This document shows positions 58,190 to 64,000 of a DNA stretch of 64,000 nt, one piece after another. The position numbers and the translations under genes are program-made. The DNA is from Bacteroides reticulotermitis JCM 10512 (GTDB lineage Bacteria; Bacteroidota; Bacteroidia; Bacteroidales; Bacteroidaceae), in assembly GCF_000517545.1 (NCBI RefSeq), contig NZ_BAIV01000020.1, forward strand, positions 1-64,000, read 5' to 3'. Positions within the stretch are counted from its first letter, which is position 1. Every line of letters starts with the position of its first letter. The notes below the pieces were generated by a model, which saw only the letters and a program-made list of their open reading frames with translations, did no database searches and was not told the DNA's origin.

Positions 58190-59811
58190 TGACAATGAAA
58201 AAGTATATTTGGAAATGTTTATTGCTTTCGATGGTAATAACATTGGGAGCATGTGAAAGTTTCTTCAATGTAGAAACAGACAACGTATTGGATCATGACG
58301 ACTACATCTCCCAGGAGAGCGAAATGTATGCCGGCTATATCGGTATCATGACAAAAGTGCAAGCTATCGGTGATAAGGCAATCTACCTAACTGATACGCG
58401 AGGTGAATTGTTAGAGCCAACTAAAAATGCAAAGAGCGAATTGTATAGTCTATACAATTATGAGACGGATTTGACCGGTAATTCATATGCCGATCCGGCA
58501 GCCTATTATGATGTAATCATCGCTTGTAACGATTATTTGCTGCGTATTTATGAATATAAAGAAAAGAACAAGACTTCTGTCAATATCGATCATTACCAAG
58601 CATTGGTTAGTTGTACGTTGCGTGTGAAGGCGTGGGTGTATTTGACTTTGGGTAAGGTATACGGAGAGGCTGTATGGTTTGATGATCCGATGCGTGAGAA
58701 GAAAGACTTATCTCAATTTCCTTTGAAGAATTTGGATGAGATTGTAACGTCTTGCAAGGAATTATTGGTTAATGGATTCGATGGCGTTAATGGCCGTCTG
58801 TCCATCTCTTGGAAGGAATGGCTGGACCCTGAAACAGAAACGAGTGAAAGTATCTATCGATATTGGGATAGTATGACACCTGAATACTTCGCATTGTATG
58901 CAGAGCTTTGTTTATGGAGCGGCGAGTATCAGAAGACAGTCGACCTAATTCTATCCGCTATGAATGCAAGATTTGCAGCTACGGTAAATGATGCGACCCC
59001 TTGGATGCGTAACGATAAGATTGGTGGCGTGTACGGTACTATTTGGAATCTGCTGAATCCGGCACCACAAGAAACGGTATCCGCTATTTTATATGACTAT
59101 ACGCAGAATCAAACGAATAGTTTGCTGAAACATTTCGGATCGGAATACCCCAATGAATATTTGTTGGCTCCGTCGACAGTCGGAAGAACTCGTTTTTCAG
59201 ACACGAGCTTTAACCCACTCGGAGGTGCTGCTGCTGATAGACGTGAGGGGGTAACCTTTGCAAAAGATGCTGCCGGTAATTATGTAATTCAGAAGTTCCG
59301 CCCGATTAGTAAACCCGCGCGTGCAAATGCGTATCAGGACGATGTACACATCTATATTTACCGTGCAGGTGAATTGTACTGTATGTTAGCTGAGGCTCTT
59401 AACAACTTGGGTAGAACTGCTGAGGCTTCTGCATTGATTAATGCAGGTATCAATGGCTCATTCCCGAATGGAGGAGTTAGCTGGGCAGGCTTTACCGATG
59501 CATGGACAACAGCATGGCGTGTTGGTGAAAAGAACCGTACCTATGCAGACAAGGGAGTACGTGGAATATTTGGTTTGGCGAATCGTAAATTTACGGACGA
59601 TCAGCAGGCTAACGATATGCAAATATTGGACGAGATGATGTTGGAATTCCCTTGTGAAGGCAAGATCTATCCGGCAATGATTCGCATGGCTAAACGCTAT
59701 AACGATTATAATATTATAGCAGATCGCGTTTGTCCGAAGTATACCAATCCCGAAGATATTCGTGCTAAGATTCTTGCAGGTGGTTACTTTCTGCACTGGA
59801 ACCTAAAGTAA
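58189..59811 (+). CDS. SusD-like lipoprotein (cassette 2, second pair)
   Basis: Intact, 540 residues, starting in a TAATG overlap with the SusC stop. The lipobox is LGAC with Cys22, then ESFFNVETDNVLDHDDY. SusD features are VKAWVYLTLGKVYGEAVWF, HIYIYRAGELYCMLAEALNN and the C-terminal EMMLEFPCEGKIYPAMIRMA. It resembles the SusD at 14321 more than the other two. It is the last gene of the PL1-cassette 2 operon and is followed 14 bp later by the terminator. Confidence 0.93.
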   Translation: MTMKKYIWKCLLLSMVITLGACESFFNVETDNVLDHDDYISQESEMYAGYIGIMTKVQAIGDKAIYLTDTRGELLEPTKNAKSELYSLYNYETDLTGNSYADPAAYYDVIIACNDYLLRIYEYKEKNKTSVNIDHYQALVSCTLRVKAWVYLTLGKVYGEAVWFDDPMREKKDLSQFPLKNLDEIVTSCKELLVNGFDGVNGRLSISWKEWLDPETETSESIYRYWDSMTPEYFALYAELCLWSGEYQKTVDLILSAMNARFAATVNDATPWMRNDKIGGVYGTIWNLLNPAPQETVSAILYDYTQNQTNSLLKHFGSEYPNEYLLAPSTVGRTRFSDTSFNPLGGAAADRREGVTFAKDAAGNYVIQKFRPISKPARANAYQDDVHIYIYRAGELYCMLAEALNNLGRTAEASALINAGINGSFPNGGVSWAGFTDAWTTAWRVGEKNRTYADKGVRGIFGLANRKFTDDQQANDMQILDEMMLEFPCEGKIYPAMIRMAKRYNDYNIIADRVCPKYTNPEDIRAKILAGGYFLHWNLK

Positions 59812-59824
59812 GAGTTAGTTAATC

Positions 59825-59916
59825 TTTCGTCCCTTGCGACAAGTGGTTCCTATCTGGAAGAGATTTTCTATTCCGGGAGAACTAAAGAATTTGTCACAAG
59901 GGACGAAACCTTTTTT
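59825..59916 (+). terminator. Long hairpin terminator of import operon 2
   Basis: TTTCGTCCCTTG at 59825-59836 pairs perfectly with CAAGGGACGAAA at 59897-59908. The arms extend inward with CGACAA and TTGTCA, one mismatch. The loop of about 50 bases carries a smaller GTTC/GAAC pair, and six T follow at 59911-59916. The unusually large loop could also hold a regulatory structure. Confidence 0.75.
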
Positions 59917-59944
59917 GTCAACTCCTTATGCTTTAATAAAATAC

Positions 59945-59952
59945 TATCTTTG
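59945..59952 (+). promoter_or_regulatory. -7 promoter element of the last transcription unit
   Basis: TATCTTTG fits TAnnTTTG exactly, 25 bp before the start codon. The nearest TTTG upstream (59914-59917) is 27 bp away, longer than the usual 19-21, so the -33 part is unclear. Confidence 0.45.
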
Positions 59953-59977
59953 TCATAAATTCTATAACAATTCAATC

Positions 59978-62086
59978 ATGAAGAACTTTCTTTACCCTTT
60001 GATGGGCCTTGTGGTAACAGCTTGTGGAGCAGGAAAGCAATCACCTATTGATCGCGAAGCGCTTGTTACGCGAAATAGTCCTGTTGTCACTTCATTTGAC
60101 TCGCTAGCTTCTCTTTCCGTAGGTAATGGTGAGTTTGCTTATACGGTCGATGTAACCGGTCTTCAAACCTTCCCCGATTCTTATAAAAAAGGGGTGCCAT
60201 TGGGCACACAAAGTCAATGGGGATGGCATAGCTTTGCTAATCCGGAACAATTACGCGCCGAAGAAACATTGAAAGAGTATGATTTTGGGCGTGGCAAGAT
60301 GGAACCTTATGCTACTCAGTTCAATGAAAAGGGTAGAGCGCAAGACGCGGCTAACTGGTTTCGTGTCAATCCGCATCGTCTCCATTTAGGGATCATCGGT
60401 TTTGAGTTACCGCAAGGAACAGATATTTCACAGATTAAAGATATTCGTCAGACACTCGATCTCTGGAAAGGGTGCATTAACAGTAATTTCCAATTAGGTG
60501 GCAACAACTATCGGGTTGAGACGGTATGTCATCCCTCGGCTGACCTCATGGCAGCACGTATCAGCAGTAAGGCACACACGGGCATCTGTTTCCGTTTTCC
60601 TTATCCTACTGGTGGGCACTGCGATGATGCTTGTAATTGGGAAGCTAATGATTTACACAATACGACGATTGTTAGTACAGACGAACATTCCGCTGTGCTG
60701 AAGAGAGAATTGGACGCTACGGTTTACTACGTCACGGTGCGCTGGGAAGGGAAAGCTGAGTGGGTTGAGAAAGGTAAGAATTACTTCGTACTGACTCCTG
60801 CTGTCGATGACTTTTCATTTACCTGTGCCTTTACTTCAGAAGCTCCTTCTACCTTGGCCGATACGGCTACTCAGACGCAGGAAGCAGCAGCAGCCCATTG
60901 GACAGACTTCTGGAAGTCTGGTGGAGCAGTCGATTTCTCAGAATGTACGGACGTGCGTGCCAAAGAACTGGAACGCAGGGTCGTACTTAGCCAATACCTA
61001 CTTGCTATTCAATGTGCCGGAACTACTCCTCCGCAGGAAACAGGACTGACATATAACTCTTGGTTTGGGAAGTTTCACCTGGAAATGATTTGGTGGCATC
61101 AGGCACAATTTGCGTTGTGGAATCGTTCAGAACTGCTCGATCGCACATTGGGCTGGTATGAGAAAGTAGAACCGGTAGCACGTGAGATTGCCCGTCGGCA
61201 AGGCTTTGATGGCGTACGATGGATGAAAATGACGGATCCTTCCGGCAAAGAAGCCCCCTCCAAGGTAGGTAGTTTTCTCATTTGGCAACAGCCACATCTT
61301 ATCTATATGACCGAACTCTTGTACCGTGCCAATCCATCGAAAGAAATATTGGAAAAGTACAATCGTCTGGTGCAGGAAACAGCTGCGTTTATGTATTCTT
61401 TTGCTACCTATGAGGAACTGGAAGGGCGCTTCGTGTTGAAAGGGGCAATTCCTGCGCAAGAAACATTGCGTGCTGCCGAAACAGTGAATCCTCCATTCGA
61501 ACTCTCTTACTGGCATTTCGCTTTAGAAACCGCTCAGAAATGGCGTGAGCGTATGGGAGAGAAGCGTAATCTGGAGTGGGATGAGATGATTGATAAACTT
61601 TCTCCGTTGGCATACAATGAAGATGGGCTCTACTTAGCTGCCGAAACTGCGACAGATACATATAAAGACATCCGTTTTACATCCGACCACATGGCAGTGC
61701 TTGGAGCAGCGGGTATCCTTCCTATGAACAAATTGATACGCGAAGACTACATGAAGAATACCTTGCATTGGATCTGGGACAACTGGAACTGGGGCAAGAC
61801 GTGGGGATGGGATTATCCAATGACTGCGATGAACGCTACCCGCATGGGAGAACCGGAGAAAGCTGTCGGTGCTTTGTTAATGGATAAGCGGACGAATACC
61901 TATCTGGTAAATGGACACAACTATCAAGACGGCCGCTTACGTGTGTACCTACCGGGTAACGGTGGTTTGCTTACGGCGGTTGCTTTGATGTGTGCCGGCT
62001 GGGATGGATGTACGGTTACCAATCCGGGATTCCCTAAAGACGGAACATGGAACGTGCGTTGGGAAGGTTTAAAACCGTTGCCATAA
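59978..62086 (+). CDS. Secreted lipoprotein with a six-hairpin (alpha/alpha-barrel) glycosidase-like fold
   Basis: 702 residues from ATG 59978, which gives a lipoprotein signal (VVTAC, Cys16); the open frame extends upstream through the terminator and is not coding there. The N-terminal half is a beta-sandwich (SLSVGNGEFAYTVDVTGL). The C-terminal half is a helical barrel with NSWFGKFHLEMIWWHQAQFA, RWMKMTDPSGKEAPSKVGSF and GWDYPMTAMNATRMGEPEKA. The architecture recalls GH65 and GH95-type enzymes, and a GH65-like label is a guess. The substrate is unknown. It starts a separate unit after the terminator of cassette 2, with the DUF4450 gene 22 bp downstream, so it may belong to the same pectin response or to the next locus. 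Confidence 0.65.
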   Translation: MKNFLYPLMGLVVTACGAGKQSPIDREALVTRNSPVVTSFDSLASLSVGNGEFAYTVDVTGLQTFPDSYKKGVPLGTQSQWGWHSFANPEQLRAEETLKEYDFGRGKMEPYATQFNEKGRAQDAANWFRVNPHRLHLGIIGFELPQGTDISQIKDIRQTLDLWKGCINSNFQLGGNNYRVETVCHPSADLMAARISSKAHTGICFRFPYPTGGHCDDACNWEANDLHNTTIVSTDEHSAVLKRELDATVYYVTVRWEGKAEWVEKGKNYFVLTPAVDDFSFTCAFTSEAPSTLADTATQTQEAAAAHWTDFWKSGGAVDFSECTDVRAKELERRVVLSQYLLAIQCAGTTPPQETGLTYNSWFGKFHLEMIWWHQAQFALWNRSELLDRTLGWYEKVEPVAREIARRQGFDGVRWMKMTDPSGKEAPSKVGSFLIWQQPHLIYMTELLYRANPSKEILEKYNRLVQETAAFMYSFATYEELEGRFVLKGAIPAQETLRAAETVNPPFELSYWHFALETAQKWRERMGEKRNLEWDEMIDKLSPLAYNEDGLYLAAETATDTYKDIRFTSDHMAVLGAAGILPMNKLIREDYMKNTLHWIWDNWNWGKTWGWDYPMTAMNATRMGEPEKAVGALLMDKRTNTYLVNGHNYQDGRLRVYLPGNGGLLTAVALMCAGWDGCTVTNPGFPKDGTWNVRWEGLKPLP

Positions 62087-62108
62087 GTTGTTATCTAAAG
62101 AACATACC

Positions 62109-64000
62109 ATGAAGATTTTACATACTACTATTCAAAAATATGCTATTTATTTCTGCGGAATCGGCTGTTTAATGCCGATTCCCCTTACCGCTCAGTTTAA
62201 ACAACAGGGTGACGTAATAGAATCTGTTTCACAACACGACCCCTCACAGAAGAAACAACGTACCTTGCAGTATCGCCCTGAAGGAGATGCATTTGTCAGT
62301 GTGAACGGGAAGAATCGTTTTACCCGTGCATTGTATGGTGGGCACACACCGTTCAGACTCGAAACGAGTGATGTGCCTGTTTTTGCCATCTATGACAATG
62401 GCATGCAGGGAAATATTAGCTTTAGCCTACAACTTGCTGACGGTACAATATTACCTTTTGATCAAGTGGCTCATTGCGAAGCTCGCTATCAGGGTGGCAA
62501 GCGATCCTATTTGCTCACGGACTGCTTGGGGAAAGGGAGAAGTACGGATGGAAGTTCTTGCATTGTCTGATGCAGATGGGGCTATTTGGAAGATTAGCTC
62601 TACAGCCCTGCCCAAAGGATCTATCATTAAGTGGCAGCACGGTGGCATCACCGGCAAACGATTTAGCCGCAATGGAGATATGGGCGTCGACCCGAAAGAT
62701 TGTTTCGAGTTGAAACCCGATGCGAATGATTTGATTATAGGAAAATTGGCTATCAATAAAGAGGTCTATTTGATACGGGGGAAAGTAGAAGGGTTGCGAG
62801 CTTCTGCGGCACTATTTGCTAAAGCAGAGAAGGCTCGTACAGAACTGACTTCCCGCTTTCGGATAGAGACCCCTGATGCCTATATGAATACGTTGGGAGG
62901 TGCTTTGATGGCGGCCGCTGACGGAATTTGGGACGGTGAGGTGTGGCTGCACGGAGCTATTGGTTGGCGAATGCCGCTGAGTGGTTGGAGAGCAGCTTAT
63001 ACGGGAGACGCTTTGGGATGGCACGACCGCGCACGCACACACTTCAATGCTTATGCCAATAGTCAGGTGACGGAAGTCCCCAACACGATACCTCATCCTG
63101 CACAAGATCCTGAAATGAATCTGGCACGGTCGGAAAAGGAATGGGGGACACCTCAGTATAGTAATGGATATATCTGTCGGAATCCGAATAAGAATAATCA
63201 GATGCATCATTACGACATGAATCTTTGCTACATCGATGAACTGTTGTGGCATTTCAACTGGACGGGAGACAAAGAGTATGTCCGTAAGATGTGGCCGGTA
63301 CTTACCCGTCACCTCGCTTGGGAAAAGCTAAACTATGATCCGAACAACGATGGATTGTATGACGCTTATGCGTGTATCTGGGCGAGTGATGCGCTCTATT
63401 ACAACAGTGGTGCTGTTACGCATTCTACAGCTTATAACTATCGCTCTAACAAAACTGCGGCTCTTTTGGCAGAACTAATTGGTGAAGATCCCGCTCCCTA
63501 CCGAGCAGAAGCGGAGAAAATATTGGCAGCTGTGAATAAACGTCTTTGGATGCCATCCGCCGGTTGTTGGGCAGAGTATGAGGACTTCATGGGGCATCGC
63601 CGCTTGCATGAGAGTCCCGGAGTATGGACCATCTATCATGCTATTGATGGTGAGACAGCCGACCCGTTCCAAGCGTATCAGGCAACCCGTTACGTCGATA
63701 CAGAGATTCCTCACATTCCGGTTGAAGCCGATGGCCTGGATGGAACATACGCAACGATTGCTACTACGAATTGGCTACCCTATTCATGGAGTGTGAATAA
63801 TGTTGCTTTTGCGGAAGTGATGCACACAGCGTTAGCTTACTTTCTGGCCGGTCGTCCAGAAGAAGGATATCGATTGATGAAAAGTTCTGTGCTCGATGGT
63901 ATGTATCTGGGCGATAGCCCCGGAAACTTTGGGCAGATTAGTACATACGACGCCGCACGTGGAGAGTGCTACCGAGACTTCGGTGATCCGGTTGGTGTAG
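62109..64000 (+). CDS. DUF4450-type secreted protein, frameshifted and cut by the window edge
   Basis: At least 631 codons before the edge. I chose ATG 62109 because it opens the signal peptide ending at LTAQF. The N-terminal domain matches the DUF4450 pattern: LQYRPEGDAFVSVNGKNRFT and ALYGGHTPFRLETSDVPVFA. The frame is lost near 62522; the following reading AWGKGEVRMEVLALSDADG is restored by adding one C and one G in two adjacent doublets. The rest (TPDAYMNTLGGALMAAADGI, NNDGLYDAYACIWASDALYY, TNWLPYSWSVNNVAFAEVMH) is a helical barrel like that of family GH127-related and six-hairpin glycosidases. No stop is reached. A carbohydrate-active role is likely, with no defined substrate. Confidence 0.7.

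Noticed and set aside
59834..59977. Longer N-terminus for the protein at 59978
   Set aside because: The upstream extension would translate the terminator hairpin and promoter box, and the ATG at 59978 gives a proper lipoprotein signal.
185..62530. Programmed frameshifting or phase variation as cause of the many broken frames
   Set aside because: The breaks lie at many unrelated short doublets with no slippery heptamer, stop-pairing or hairpin in common, and no invertible repeats flank them.

Overview
The window is a pectin utilisation locus from a gut Bacteroides-type bacterium (Bacteroidota). The evidence is four SusC/SusD outer-membrane glycan import pairs, a hybrid two-component regulator (HTCS), many lipoproteins with lipobox cysteines, promoters of the TAnnTTTG type, and an enzyme set aimed at the backbone of rhamnogalacturonan I (RG-I). 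No tRNA, rRNA, transposase, integrase or CRISPR array was seen. All recognisable genes lie on the + strand.

Layout. (A) 185-18374: import cassette 1, in the order fasciclin lipoprotein, SusC, SusD, fasciclin lipoprotein, fasciclin lipoprotein, SusC, SusD, then a PL9 lyase and a small lipoprotein, closed by a hairpin terminator. (B) 18375-19436: a 1.06-kb gene-poor region with a 23-bp tandem array and two related micro-ORFs in opposite orientation. (C) 19437-31897: enzyme block of a PL26-like exo-lyase, GH2, GH115, PL11 rhamnogalacturonan lyase, GH105 unsaturated rhamnogalacturonyl hydrolase and L-rhamnose mutarotase, closed by a strong terminator. (D) 32033-36325: one HTCS regulator. (E) 36326-37463: a 1.1-kb gene-poor region with phased 22-bp repeats. 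(F) 37464-42757: an esterase-GH105 fusion, a GH28 and a second GH105. (G) 42993-59811: a PL1 pectate lyase followed by import cassette 2, with the same seven-gene order as cassette 1, closed by a long hairpin and T-run. (H) 59978-64000: a new transcription unit with two large secreted proteins of (alpha/alpha)-barrel type, the second cut by the window edge.

How it would work (inference from families). Surface PL9, PL11 and PL1 lyases cut RG-I and homogalacturonan. The four SusC/D pairs with fasciclin lipoproteins bind and import the products. In the periplasm the PL26-like exo-lyase, GH28, GH105, GH2, GH115 and esterase activities shorten the oligosaccharides to unsaturated galacturonate, rhamnose and side-chain sugars, and RhaM equilibrates the rhamnose anomers. 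The HTCS is the only regulator visible and probably senses an RG-I oligosaccharide.

A strong technical feature is that about half of the genes are interrupted by one or more small frameshifts. Almost all are repaired by restoring one base in a short homopolymer, often a GG or CC doublet. I read these as assembly or base-calling errors and describe each affected gene as one coding region.
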